Positions 25,364 to 33,779 of a DNA stretch of 64,000 nucleotides are shown here, piece after piece. Numbering within the stretch: the first letter of the stretch is position 1; each line of letters begins with the position of its first letter. The stretch is from assembly GCF_015277775.1 (NCBI RefSeq), contig NZ_CP063849.1, forward strand, positions 3,286,001-3,350,000, written 5' to 3'. This stretch comes from Paludibaculum fermentans (GTDB taxonomy: Bacteria; Acidobacteriota; Terriglobia; Bryobacterales; Bryobacteraceae). The notes beneath the pieces are model-generated. The model saw only the letters and a program-made list of their open reading frames with translations, made no database searches and was not told where the DNA came from. A program made the position numbers and the translations under genes.

Positions 25364-25526
25364 GGCGAGGTTATCATTTCACACTCGGCGAGTGCACGCG
25401 CGGACGCCTCCCGGTAATGGGGGTACCAGGACCAAAGAAGTCGAAATTGCTACGGATTGTTAAGGATCTTGCTTCAGAATGGTAGGGAAGCCGCCATCAG
25501 TGCGGCACTGCCCGGGAGGAGCCCAA

Positions 25527-27659
25527 ATGAGGACTTTGACACGAAGTATCCTGACTCTGGCGGCGTGTGCCGCCGGCCTGCTGGCGCAGGACTCACCCGG
25601 CCTTTGGACCAGCGATCAGGTTCGCGCAGCAGTCACCGCCACCCTGGCCGAATCGCCCACTCTATCGGCCATCAAACTGAACAGTGCCCAGATCGACGGC
25701 GACCGCATTACGCTCGATCTTTCCCGCCAGCTTCTGGATCTCAGCCGGCCCTCCGCCATCGACAACGCCATCCGCCGCCTGGCCGCTTCCATTGCGACCC
25801 TGCCCGCCGATTCCACGGGCTTCCGGCTTTCCGTCCTGGTGGACGGCACGCCGCTGCGCGATGTCCGTGGAGATACCCTGGCCGCTCGGAGCCAGGCGAA
25901 GTTGCCGGTCCGGCGGGCCTCTGCCGCCGCCGACAACAATGCACCCGCCGCCAGCGTTGTCGTCCTCAACCCCGACTCCGGCGAGCTCGACCTGGATGGC
26001 GCCCGCAGCGCTGAACTCGCCATGACCATCCGGGAATCGCTGTCTTCCCGCGGCATGGAAGTCCTGGGCGCGCGCAATCTCGACAAATACGCCGGCACCG
26101 GCGATTCCGGCGCGGACAAGTGGCGGGAATCCGCCTTAGCCTATTTGAAGGAACTCGGCCTGCCGGCGGAGATCCTGGAGCAAGGCGACGACACCAGCCG
26201 CCCGTTGTTCGCCAACTGGGCCGGCGCCTCGGCCATGATCACGCTGCGCGGATCCAGTTCGCGCGTGCCTTTGATCTATTACTCGCCCGAGGGACCGCAG
26301 TCCGGCGCCTCAGAAGCGCTGGCGCTGGGCCTGCAGACCGGCCTTACTGGGGCCAAGGTCATCGCCTGTGACGACTGCGGCCTGGAGATGCGACTCGCCT
26401 CCATGGCCAGCGTCGTGCTCGACCTGGGCGAAGCCATCGCGCAACCGGCCATCCAACTCGCCGCGGCAGGTTCTGTCGGCGAATCGTTCCAGGCGCTCTC
26501 CACGCATGTCCTGGCCGCCTCGCAGGCCGAGATGACCAGTCCCGCGCCCGGTTCCCAGTTGACAGGCACCAGTGCCACCTTCCAATGGAACCCCGGCCAG
26601 GACGCCACAAGCTACTGGCTGATGGTGGGCTCGTGGCTGGGCGGCAATACGCTCTACAGCCAGTCGCAAGGCAATCTCACGTCGGCCAGCGTCACCGGCC
26701 TGCCCACCAGCGGCAGCACCATCTACGTGCGCCTCTGGTCCTATGTGAACTCCCAGTGGGTCTCGAACGACTACCAGTACCGGGCCTTCTCCCCGAACGG
26801 GTCGACGCCCACCAAGGCCGTCCTGACCGCACCCGCGCCCGGGTCCAAGCTGAGCGGCTCCAGCGCCACCTTCCAATGGACCGCCGGTGTCGGCGTCAAT
26901 CGCTACTACCTGTTCATCGGCCAGTGGGCGGGCGGCAACACGATTTACAGCCAGGACATGGTGGATTCGGTCCAAGCCTCGGTCAGCGGCCTGCCCTCCG
27001 ACGGCAGCACGCTCTACGTCCGGCTGTGGTCTTACATCGACGGCGTCTGGCAGTTCAACGACTACACTCTGACGGCTGCCGGCACGCTGAACCCCGTGAA
27101 GGCCCAGATCACTTCGCCGGCCCAGGGTTCGACGCTTTCCGGGTCTGCCGTCACTTTCCAGTGGGACGCCGGGTCGGGCGTCACTCATTACTACCTGCAC
27201 GTCGGCCTGTGGCAGGGTGGCAATTCAATTTTCAGCCAGGACATGAACACGAGCCAGAGCGTGCAGGTCACCGGCCTGCCCACTGACGCGAGCACGGTCT
27301 ACGTCCGCCTGTGGTCCTACATTGGCGGAGCCTGGCAGTACAACGATTACACCTACAAAGCCTCCGGCACCGCCCCCACGGCCGCCAAGGCCGCCATCAC
27401 GGCACCGGCGCCCGGCAGCACCCTCACCGGATCCAGTGTCACCTTCACCTGGACCGCCGGCACGGCCGTCCAGCGCTACTGGCTGTTCATCGGGACTTCG
27501 GTCGGCAACAACGACATCTATGGCGCCGATCAGAATCTGAACCAGTCCGCCACAGCCACCGTGCCGGTCAACGGCAAGGCGCTCTACGCCCGGCTGTGGT
27601 CGTATATCAACGGCGCCTGGCAGTTCAACGACTACCAATACAAGGCTGCTGGAAACTGA
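25527..27659 (+). CDS. Exported protein with GerMN-like domain and four ~93-residue beta repeats
   Basis: ATG 25527 follows GGGAGGAG closely and starts a 710-residue protein with signal MRTLTRSILTLAACAAGLLA. Residues about 25-125 resemble a GerMN-type domain (LNSAQIDGDRITLDLSRQLL). The middle region (130-330) resembles N-acetylmuramoyl-amidase/Ami-like segments only faintly. From about residue 340 there are four tandem repeats of about 93 residues, each with SPAPGS-x-L-x-G-x-S-x-TFQW, YY/YWLFIG, GGN-x-IYSQ and VRLWSYI-x-G-x-WQFNDYxY. These are fibronectin-like adhesion modules by appearance. Repeat identity is high, which suggests recent expansion. Its role is probably at the cell surface. 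Confidence 0.8.
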   Translation: MRTLTRSILTLAACAAGLLAQDSPGLWTSDQVRAAVTATLAESPTLSAIKLNSAQIDGDRITLDLSRQLLDLSRPSAIDNAIRRLAASIATLPADSTGFRLSVLVDGTPLRDVRGDTLAARSQAKLPVRRASAAADNNAPAASVVVLNPDSGELDLDGARSAELAMTIRESLSSRGMEVLGARNLDKYAGTGDSGADKWRESALAYLKELGLPAEILEQGDDTSRPLFANWAGASAMITLRGSSSRVPLIYYSPEGPQSGASEALALGLQTGLTGAKVIACDDCGLEMRLASMASVVLDLGEAIAQPAIQLAAAGSVGESFQALSTHVLAASQAEMTSPAPGSQLTGTSATFQWNPGQDATSYWLMVGSWLGGNTLYSQSQGNLTSASVTGLPTSGSTIYVRLWSYVNSQWVSNDYQYRAFSPNGSTPTKAVLTAPAPGSKLSGSSATFQWTAGVGVNRYYLFIGQWAGGNTIYSQDMVDSVQASVSGLPSDGSTLYVRLWSYIDGVWQFNDYTLTAAGTLNPVKAQITSPAQGSTLSGSAVTFQWDAGSGVTHYYLHVGLWQGGNSIFSQDMNTSQSVQVTGLPTDASTVYVRLWSYIGGAWQYNDYTYKASGTAPTAAKAAITAPAPGSTLTGSSVTFTWTAGTAVQRYWLFIGTSVGNNDIYGADQNLNQSATATVPVNGKALYARLWSYINGAWQFNDYQYKAAGN

Positions 27660-27725
27660 GCGGAAGCACATCGGCCGGGACGGCGCACCGCCATCCCGGC
27701 TCCACATGAGCTACCCTCGAATCGA

Positions 27726-28358
27726 ATGCCAAGACAAGAACGCAGCGCAGCCACGCCGGTCCAGGAGCTCTCGACGCTCCTCGAACTCTGGCAGTGGTGG
27801 TTGAAGGAAGACTACTCGCTGGACCTGATCGTCACCGATCCATCGGCGCAGGAGGGCGCTCCGCCCATCCGGCATCACTTCGTCTTCGGCCCCTGTGATC
27901 GGCGAGAACCGGCGGCGGAAGAGTCCTTCCACTTCGACTGCAAGCTGGAAGCGCTGATGGATTCGCTTCATCGCGGCGAAGCCCTGCCCGGCTGCAACAA
28001 ACCCACCCGCATCGCCGGCCTGCGCATCGTCCTCTTCAATCAGGACCTCGCCTACCAGGCATCGCTGGAGACCGGCCCCAACAAAGTGGAGATCGTCTTC
28101 GACCTTTCGTCCGTTGCTTTCGGCAAAGGCCGCATCCCCGCCTATGTCCGGGCCGTGCGCATGGGCCGCAAGTGGCTCATCCGCCCGAGGCATCCCGAGA
28201 TCGTCTCCCTGGCCGGCTTCGAAGGCGACATCGACGAGTGCCTGCGGGAGATCTTCCTGGCCGCGTCCGTGGCGCCGCACCCCTACCAGGAGTACATCGA
28301 CGCCAACAAAGCGCAGTACGACGAAGCTATGGCCATGGGCCGGCGAATTCCCGAGTAG
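27726..28358 (+). CDS. Hypothetical protein (210 aa)
   Basis: I do not recognise a family. The protein is soluble, with WQWWLKEDYSLDLIVTDPSA near the start, several beta-strand-like segments (RHHFVFGPCD, TRIAGLRIVLFNQDLAYQAS, VRAVRMGRKWLIRPRH) and an acidic helical end. Codon use matches real genes of the window and the reverse-strand open frame over it is a shadow. It lies 66 bp after the repeat protein and may be cotranscribed with it. Confidence 0.7.
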   Translation: MPRQERSAATPVQELSTLLELWQWWLKEDYSLDLIVTDPSAQEGAPPIRHHFVFGPCDRREPAAEESFHFDCKLEALMDSLHRGEALPGCNKPTRIAGLRIVLFNQDLAYQASLETGPNKVEIVFDLSSVAFGKGRIPAYVRAVRMGRKWLIRPRHPEIVSLAGFEGDIDECLREIFLAASVAPHPYQEYIDANKAQYDEAMAMGRRIPE

Positions 28359-28429
28359 TCAAGAGAGAGCAACTCCGGATTCAGCGATTCACCAAAGGGA
28401 CGGCGGCTCCGCTGGTCCGCGGCCGGCCT

Positions 28430-28849
28430 CTATTTCTTCCTGGCCTCGTTTTCCGCCACCTTAGCCTTCACCAGTTTCTTCACCAGGGCCGTGGACAGCG
28501 GCTTGTCGAGCGGGAACTGAAGAGTTCCCTTGGAAGTCTGGAACGGCTTCAGCTCATCCTCGAACTGCGCGATGACGGCCAGACTCATCGGAAACAGGCT
28601 GCAGTGGTTCTTGAACGCCGCATAGGCTACCAGCCCGCCTTTGTACTTGAAGGCAGGCATCCCATAGCTGATCGCTTCAGTTGCCTCGGCCGGAGCCGTT
28701 AACCGGATTACGGCCCGGATCTTCTCCAGCGTGCCGCGGCCCGGTTCCGGCACCGCCGCCAGATAGGCCTCCACCGCCGCCAGCCCTTCCTCCGCCTTGG
28801 CCACGGACCCGCCCGTCGCCGCTTTCTTCCCTGTCGCCGCTTTCTTCAT
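28430..28849 (-). CDS. DUF1801 protein (YdhG/iron-chaperone-like fold)
   Basis: The 139-residue protein has a Lys/Ala-rich N-terminal tail with a repeated KKAATG unit (1-20). The DUF1801 domain follows (VEAYLAAVPEPGRGTLEKIR, AEATEAISYGMPAFKYKGGL, LVAYAAFKNHCSLFPMS, KGTLQFPLDKPL). The family resembles frataxin-type folds; function in bacteria is not settled. It directly follows the mannonate-dehydratase-like gene (stop to start 10 bp) and is probably cotranscribed with it. Confidence 0.9.
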   Translation of the reverse strand: MKKAATGKKAATGGSVAKAEEGLAAVEAYLAAVPEPGRGTLEKIRAVIRLTAPAEATEAISYGMPAFKYKGGLVAYAAFKNHCSLFPMSLAVIAQFEDELKPFQTSKGTLQFPLDKPLSTALVKKLVKAKVAENEARKK

Positions 28850-28859
28850 CGGATCCCAC

Positions 28860-29939
28860 CTATCCCTTCTTCTCCGCCAGAGCCGCCTGGTACAAAGCCC
28901 GGATGTACCCCATGCTGTACGCCCAGCCCGACTGCCGCGCCCCGCTCATTGCAGGCACGTGGTCGGCAATCAGGTTCCCCCGGAAGTCCACATCCACCAG
29001 GGTTCGCATGAGCTTGTACATGTCCGTGTACCCGCCATCGATGTATGTCTCGACGAAGTACGGTTGGGGAGCGGTCACATTCCGGAAGTGGATCTTCCAC
29101 AGCTTGCCCATCTTCGCGAATCCGCGAGCAGCCTCGAAGACATCCTTGCCCATGCTCTTGCCGCCCTCCATCCAGGTCCCGCAGCACAGGCACACGCCGA
29201 TATTGGGAGAATTCGCGATCTCCAGAGCCTTCACATAGCCGTCATAGGTCCCGAAAATATGCCGCGGAATCCCGCCCAGCTCCGGCACCGGCGGATCGTC
29301 GGGATGGATCCCGATGCGCACGCCCGCCTCCTCCGCTACCGGGGCGATCTCCCGGATGAAATAGGTGTAGTTGTCCCAGAGCTCTTCCTTCGAGTATTTC
29401 CGGCCGTGGGTCAGCGCCCCCTCGTAGGTCTTGCCGTTCCAGGTGCCCTTGGCCGTTTCCAGCCGGAACGCCCGGGCCGTCCCACCCCCGCGCGTCTTCT
29501 CCGTGGCGCTCGACCAGATGCCGTTCGCCATGTGCGCGTAGGTGATGTAGCCGATGCCAGCTTTGCCGGTGTCGCGGATGTACTGCTTCAACCAGGCGAT
29601 CTTGGCGTCGCGGCCCGGCAGGTTCAGCGTCACCTCTTCGATATTCCGATTGTCGTTGTTCGAGATGTTCCACACCTGCAAGCCGGCCGACGCGGCCCGC
29701 GCCTTGATCGCCTGGAAGTTATCCAGGGTGGCCCGGCCTTTGCCTGTCTGCACGTTGAGGTAGTCGATGCCCATCTGCCGGATCCAGGCCAGGTCGTCAT
29801 CGGTCACTTCCTCGCCCACCTGCATGGAAATCTTGATACCCGGTGTCAGCGGAGCCAGCGGCTTCGCAGCCGCCGCCGTCGCACTCAACCCCGCGGCCAA
29901 TCCCGCCATGGCCAGTTCGCGTCGTGTCAGTTCGCTCAT
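28860..29939 (-). CDS. Mannonate dehydratase-like TIM-barrel protein with Tat-type signal
   Basis: The start ATG at 29939 has AGGAGG (29950-29945) upstream. A TTG at 29960 would be an alternative. The 359-residue protein opens with TRRELAMAGLAAGLSATAAA, a Tat-like leader. The barrel holds UxuA-type metal-site segments: IGIHPDDPPVP (about 215-225), NIGVCLCCGTWMEGG (about 251-265), KIHFRNVTAP (about 288-297) and LIADHVPAMSG (about 328-338). UxuA converts D-mannonate to 2-keto-3-deoxygluconate in the cytoplasm; an export signal is unusual for it. A sugar-isomerase-like role on exported substrates is the alternative. Confidence 0.8.
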   Translation of the reverse strand: MSELTRRELAMAGLAAGLSATAAAAKPLAPLTPGIKISMQVGEEVTDDDLAWIRQMGIDYLNVQTGKGRATLDNFQAIKARAASAGLQVWNISNNDNRNIEEVTLNLPGRDAKIAWLKQYIRDTGKAGIGYITYAHMANGIWSSATEKTRGGGTARAFRLETAKGTWNGKTYEGALTHGRKYSKEELWDNYTYFIREIAPVAEEAGVRIGIHPDDPPVPELGGIPRHIFGTYDGYVKALEIANSPNIGVCLCCGTWMEGGKSMGKDVFEAARGFAKMGKLWKIHFRNVTAPQPYFVETYIDGGYTDMYKLMRTLVDVDFRGNLIADHVPAMSGARQSGWAYSMGYIRALYQAALAEKKG

Positions 29940-30124
29940 CTCGTCCTCCTGCGAGATCAATCATATGACTAGACGGTGGCCTCCGGGGGCAAGTCCCCTG
30001 GAATGGCCACTTGAAGCTCGTCATCGTCTTCCCCGCCCCGCCAAACAAAGTTGAGATCTTTTCACCTTGCGCTGAAACGGAGCCGCCTCGTCCCTCACTA
30101 TTGCCATGGAGGACGGAGAACGTC

Positions 30125-30523
30125 GTGCTCGCCGCGCTGCCACCCACCTGGTTGATCGTGTCTGTCCTGGCAGTCTGGCGCGTTACCCATCTGCTCTGCG
30201 AGGAGGACGGTCCGGGCGATCTCTTCGCCCGGCTGCGCAGGGCTCTCGGGAACGGCTTCTTCGGACGAATGCTGGACTGTTTCTACTGCCTCAGCCTATG
30301 GGTGGCAGCACCGGCCGCCTGGTTTCTGGGAAGCAACTGGCTCGACCGGTCTCTACTTTGGCTGGGCCTCTCGGGTGGCGCGATTCTCATCGAACGCGCC
30401 ACCGTCCGACCCCCGGCTGCCCCCGCCCCGCCACCTGCTCTCTGGCACGTAGAACCCTTACCGGATCACTCTGATCCGCCTGGCGACTCAAAGGAGGAAC
30501 ATCACCATGTCCTGTTGCGGTAG
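30125..30523 (+). CDS. DUF1360 membrane protein
   Basis: The start is taken as GTG 30125, which has GGAG 6-10 nt upstream and begins the domain: VLAALPPTWLIVSVLAVWRV, then THLLCEEDGPGDLFARLRRA and LDCFYCLSLWVAAPAAWFLG. The CxxC-type pair in CFYC and two or three hydrophobic segments are the DUF1360 marks. It is an inner-membrane protein of about 132 residues and unknown function, met in sporulation-protein-like and phage-like contexts. Its end overlaps the next gene by 17 bp, so the three genes to 33009 probably form one operon. Confidence 0.82.
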   Translation: MLAALPPTWLIVSVLAVWRVTHLLCEEDGPGDLFARLRRALGNGFFGRMLDCFYCLSLWVAAPAAWFLGSNWLDRSLLWLGLSGGAILIERATVRPPAAPAPPPALWHVEPLPDHSDPPGDSKEEHHHVLLR

Positions 30524-30749
30524 TCAGCGGGCCGCCGCCCGCCCCGCCCAAACCGGCCCCTCGGGCGAAACGCGGCACTGGAGCACCGGCGCCGTGCAAT
30601 TCGAGTACTCGGGCCAAGGTCAAATGGTGGTCACTGGACCGCTCACAGGCATGGTCTACCGGTTCGGAGGAGGCGTGGGACGGGTCGACGTCCACGGTTC
30701 CGACGCGCCCTCGCTCGTCTCCGTGCCTGGTCTCAGACTCGTGCGCTAG
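30507..30749 (+). CDS. Small protein with N-terminal Cys pair
   Basis: This 80-residue protein begins MSCCGSQRAA after a strong ribosome site (AAAGGAGG about 8 nt before ATG). The rest is a compact beta-like segment (VQFEYSGQGQMVVTGPLTGM then VYRFGGGVGRVDVHGSDAPS). I do not recognise a named family; similar short MSCCG proteins are seen beside DUF1360 genes. It overlaps the DUF1360 gene and precedes the large Trp-rich gene. Confidence 0.75.
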   Translation: MSCCGSQRAAARPAQTGPSGETRHWSTGAVQFEYSGQGQMVVTGPLTGMVYRFGGGVGRVDVHGSDAPSLVSVPGLRLVR

Positions 30750-30867
30750 CTCCGCTCGATTCAGAGCAATCGAAACAGTCAATGAAGGCGCGATGCCGCT
30801 CGCGCTATTCGTGTGTCAACAAAAAAACAAATAACAAAACAAACTACTTTTCCGGAGGCACAAGACC

Positions 30868-33009
30868 GTGAGTACACTCAGGATCCCCATCGATGCGTCG
30901 CAGATCGCCGACGCCGATCGCAAGCAGCAAAAGGTAAAAGTCGCCGTTCAGGACAGGAAGGGCATCAAGTCCCAGGTCATCGCGTTGGACGCAGGCAAGG
31001 GAGAGGTAAAGCTCGACGTCGACCCCAAGCAGACGCTGAACATCGCCATCGGCCCGGCCACCGCCAGCGACGAAGACATCTTCCACCTGCAGACCCTCAC
31101 CAGCAAGGTGTCCCCCACGCAGTGGGCGAATGCGGACACCCTCGCCATTCCAGCGCTGGTCATCACCCCGCAATGGTGGATCTGGTGGCTGCGCTGGTGC
31201 CGCACGTTCACCATCCACGGCCGCGTCGTTTGCGCCGACGGCAGCCCGGTCCCCGGAGCGGAAGTCCGCGCCTACGACGTCGACTTCTTCTGGTGGTGGT
31301 CGTCCAGCCAACAGGTTGGACCCGCGGCCGTCACCGACGGAGCCGGCAACTTCACCATCAGCTTCCGCTGGTGCTGCGGCTGGTGGCCCTGGTGGTGGTG
31401 GCGGCTGCGTCAATGGCGCCTGGACGACGATCTCATTGAGAAGATCCGCCCTGTCCTCAAGTTGAACCCGGCCATCCGCTTCCCGGAACCGGACCCCATC
31501 CCGCGCCTCGACATCGCGTCGCTGAATCCCCAGCCATTGCCGCCGCTCGGCCCGCTGACGCCGACCCGGCCGACCGTCGCCGGCCCCGTGCTGAATCCCG
31601 GCCTGCTGGCCTCGAAGGTTCTGGACCCCAGCACCATCCCCGCCGTGCGCGACAAGCTGGTCTCCATCCTGCCGCATGTGCCGGAGCTCGAAAAGCTCCG
31701 CATCTGGCCCTGGTGGCCCTGGAACCCCTGGTTTGACTGCAATCCGGACATCATCTTCCGCGTCACGCAGCCCTGCGGCAGCGGTCCGGCCAAGGTGGTC
31801 TTCGCTGAGAACGTCTTCCAGACCCGCTGGGACATCCCCACCAACCTCAACGTGACCCTCGTCGCCAACAGCCAGGCCTGCTGCCTGCCTCACGACGACG
31901 GCCAACCGGAAGGCGACTGCTCGCTCTTCACCAGCGTCTGCGGCGACCCCGGCATCCCCGTCACCACCATCGGCAAGACGGGGGTCACCGCCGGCTACTT
32001 CGATCCCGGCGGCCGCGACCGTCCCTTCTCGGAGTCGGTCAGCTTCTACGGACTCTTCGGAAGCTCCGCGCAAGCCGACTTCTACGAGATCGAGTCCACG
32101 CCGCACGGCTCCGCCGCCTGGGCGCCCGTACCCGCGGGTAGCCTGATCGACCTCTGGCGCGGCTACTTTGATGCCACTCTTCCGTGGCCGAACCAGTTCG
32201 TCTTCCCCACCTTCCCGGTGATCGACTTCGGCGGAATCCACGTCTACGAGAGCCGCCACCACTACGAACTCACCCACCCCGCCGCCTGGGGGAACGCCAT
32301 CGCGGGCCGGGTCTGGTCGAACAACATCAACGTGATGGCGAACATTCAGACCAAGGGCTTCTTCTCCGACGGAGCCTACGACTTCCGGGTCATCGGCTAC
32401 CGGGCCGATGCCGCCGGCAACCCCGATCTCGCCACGCGCAAGGTGATGGACGGCTGCGGCGGCCACGCCGAGAACAATCTGCTCACGCTGCGGCTCGACA
32501 ACCGCGTCGTCGGTCCGCAAGTGCCGAACACCGTCCACGTCGATACCACCGAGCCCGATTGCGGCATCAACTCGGTCCGCATTGGCGGCGCCGCGGTGCT
32601 GCCCTGCGGAGCCCAACAGCTCCAGCACGGAGTTCCGCTCGAGATCGATTTCTTCGTCACCGATCCCGACGGCCACCTCGACCACTACGACCTGGTGGTC
32701 AAGTACGACCTGGGTTCGATCAAGAACCTGCTCAGCGTGGCCGACGTCGGAGCCTTCAGCCTGACGCCTCTCGTAGGTGGTCCGCAGGGCCCCGACTACG
32801 CAAATGCTATCGCGGCTCCGCAATCCGCCGTCCGGCCCACCTGGAAGGGTGGCACCATGCGGCTCCACGTCAACGACGCGTCATTGGTCTTCCCCAAGAC
32901 CTGCTGCTATCTGCTTGAGCTCACGGTTTGGAAACGCAATATCGCCAATTGCGACGGCCACCTGAGCTATTTCAACCAGATGCACTACTCGTTCACCGTA
33001 ACGGTGTAG
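30868..33009 (+). CDS. Large Trp-rich protein with carboxypeptidase-regulatory-like domain
   Basis: The 713-residue protein starts at GTG 30868 with GGAGG upstream and has no signal peptide. Residues about 1-95 form a soluble lead. WWIWWLRWCRTFTIHGRVVC (about 104-123) opens a carboxypeptidase-regulatory-like (CarboxypepD_reg) beta domain that ends near CCGWWPWWWWRLRQW (about 171-185), so this module is framed by dense tryptophan runs. Another run, IWPWWPWNPWF, lies near residue 282. Residues 300-713 contain many Cys and beta-strand patterns and a Fn3-like end. No known enzyme motif is seen. It closes the operon with DUF1360 and the small Cys protein and ends at a strong terminator. Confidence 0.75.
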   Translation: MSTLRIPIDASQIADADRKQQKVKVAVQDRKGIKSQVIALDAGKGEVKLDVDPKQTLNIAIGPATASDEDIFHLQTLTSKVSPTQWANADTLAIPALVITPQWWIWWLRWCRTFTIHGRVVCADGSPVPGAEVRAYDVDFFWWWSSSQQVGPAAVTDGAGNFTISFRWCCGWWPWWWWRLRQWRLDDDLIEKIRPVLKLNPAIRFPEPDPIPRLDIASLNPQPLPPLGPLTPTRPTVAGPVLNPGLLASKVLDPSTIPAVRDKLVSILPHVPELEKLRIWPWWPWNPWFDCNPDIIFRVTQPCGSGPAKVVFAENVFQTRWDIPTNLNVTLVANSQACCLPHDDGQPEGDCSLFTSVCGDPGIPVTTIGKTGVTAGYFDPGGRDRPFSESVSFYGLFGSSAQADFYEIESTPHGSAAWAPVPAGSLIDLWRGYFDATLPWPNQFVFPTFPVIDFGGIHVYESRHHYELTHPAAWGNAIAGRVWSNNINVMANIQTKGFFSDGAYDFRVIGYRADAAGNPDLATRKVMDGCGGHAENNLLTLRLDNRVVGPQVPNTVHVDTTEPDCGINSVRIGGAAVLPCGAQQLQHGVPLEIDFFVTDPDGHLDHYDLVVKYDLGSIKNLLSVADVGAFSLTPLVGGPQGPDYANAIAAPQSAVRPTWKGGTMRLHVNDASLVFPKTCCYLLELTVWKRNIANCDGHLSYFNQMHYSFTVTV

Positions 33010-33027
33010 CGCAAGCTGGTGCTAACA

Positions 33028-33069
33028 GGGCCGGGCACGCTTCCCACAGGGCGTGTCCGGCCCCCTTTT
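33028..33069. terminator. Rho-independent terminator after the Trp-rich gene
   Basis: GGGCCGGGCACGC (33028-33040) pairs with GCGTGTCCGGCCC (33051-33063), a 13-bp stem with one G-U pair and a 10-nt loop, followed by C-rich bases and TTTT (33066-33069). It also lies 3 bp after the end of the convergent TetR gene and may serve both. Confidence 0.8.
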
Positions 33070-33071
33070 GC

Positions 33072-33698
33072 TTAGAAGAGGTAGGCCGCCAACAGACCCT
33101 TCAGCTCGGACAGAACCGCCGCCCGCTCTTCCTGCGTTGGCTGCTCATAGGCGTACCCGATCAGCCGCTCCCCCGCCTCAATCGCAATCCGCAGCTTCAA
33201 ATCGAGCAGCGCTGGCTCCTTCACCCCTAACCGCCACATAATGAACCACTTCACCAGGCTCGCCGGACCCGCGTCCGGACCCGCCTGCACCTGCCGCGTC
33301 ACGGCGCTGATGTGCCGGCCCAGGGCCAGGGTGCGGAAGTCGGGATGCGCGTCGAGATATGCGATGTAGGCATCAATCACCCGGTTGAGAAACCCCGGCC
33401 CGTCGGAAAGGACCGACTTCGCCACCGCCCCCACCAAACTGGACCGGAAGTCGTCCATGTGCCGGACCGCGATCGCGTCCAGAATCGTCTGCTTGTCCGG
33501 AAAGAAGCGGTACAACCCGCCAATCGAGATACCCGCCTCGGCCGCGATCCGGCTGGTCGTGATCTCTTCCAACGGCACTTTGGTCAGCAGCGCCGAAGCC
33601 GAGGACAGGATGTGATTCACCGTGTCGGTGCTGCGTTCCTGCACCGGACGCCGTCGAACTTGTACCGCGGGCGGATCGTTGGAAATCGGGCCGGACAT
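33072..33698 (-). CDS. TetR-family transcriptional regulator
   Basis: The 208-residue protein has a basic start, then the TetR helix-turn-helix (about 27-72; EEITTSRIAAEAGISIGGLY followed by RFFPDKQTILDAIA). The C-terminal ligand domain (about 80-208) is all-helical, with AYIAYLDAHPDFRTLALG. It is divergent from hpnH, sharing an 81-bp gap that holds the hpnH promoter and a palindrome. It probably represses hpnH and itself; the ligand is unknown. Confidence 0.9.
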   Translation of the reverse strand: MSGPISNDPPAVQVRRRPVQERSTDTVNHILSSASALLTKVPLEEITTSRIAAEAGISIGGLYRFFPDKQTILDAIAVRHMDDFRSSLVGAVAKSVLSDGPGFLNRVIDAYIAYLDAHPDFRTLALGRHISAVTRQVQAGPDAGPASLVKWFIMWRLGVKEPALLDLKLRIAIEAGERLIGYAYEQPTQEERAAVLSELKGLLAAYLF

Positions 33699-33707
33699 AA
33701 AGACTCA

Positions 33708-33754
33708 TTGACAGTATGCCAGCTTTCCTGGTAAAACGCGAAAGAGAGTTCGCG
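33708..33754 (+). promoter_or_regulatory. hpnH promoter with overlapping operator-like palindrome
   Basis: A perfect -35 TTGACA (33708-33713) and a -10 TAAAAC (33732-33737) are 18 bp apart. CGCGAA-AGAGAG-TTCGCG (33737-33754) follows directly and would cover the transcription start. It is the natural candidate site for the divergent TetR protein. Confidence 0.6.
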
Positions 33755-33779
33755 TTCGCGATCAGAGGCCGACTAACCT

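Noticed and set aside
30844-32868. Long minus-strand open frame (674 codons) opposite the Trp-rich gene
   Set aside because: The forward gene has a good ribosome site, operon context and terminator; the reverse frame is a shadow of GC-rich codons.
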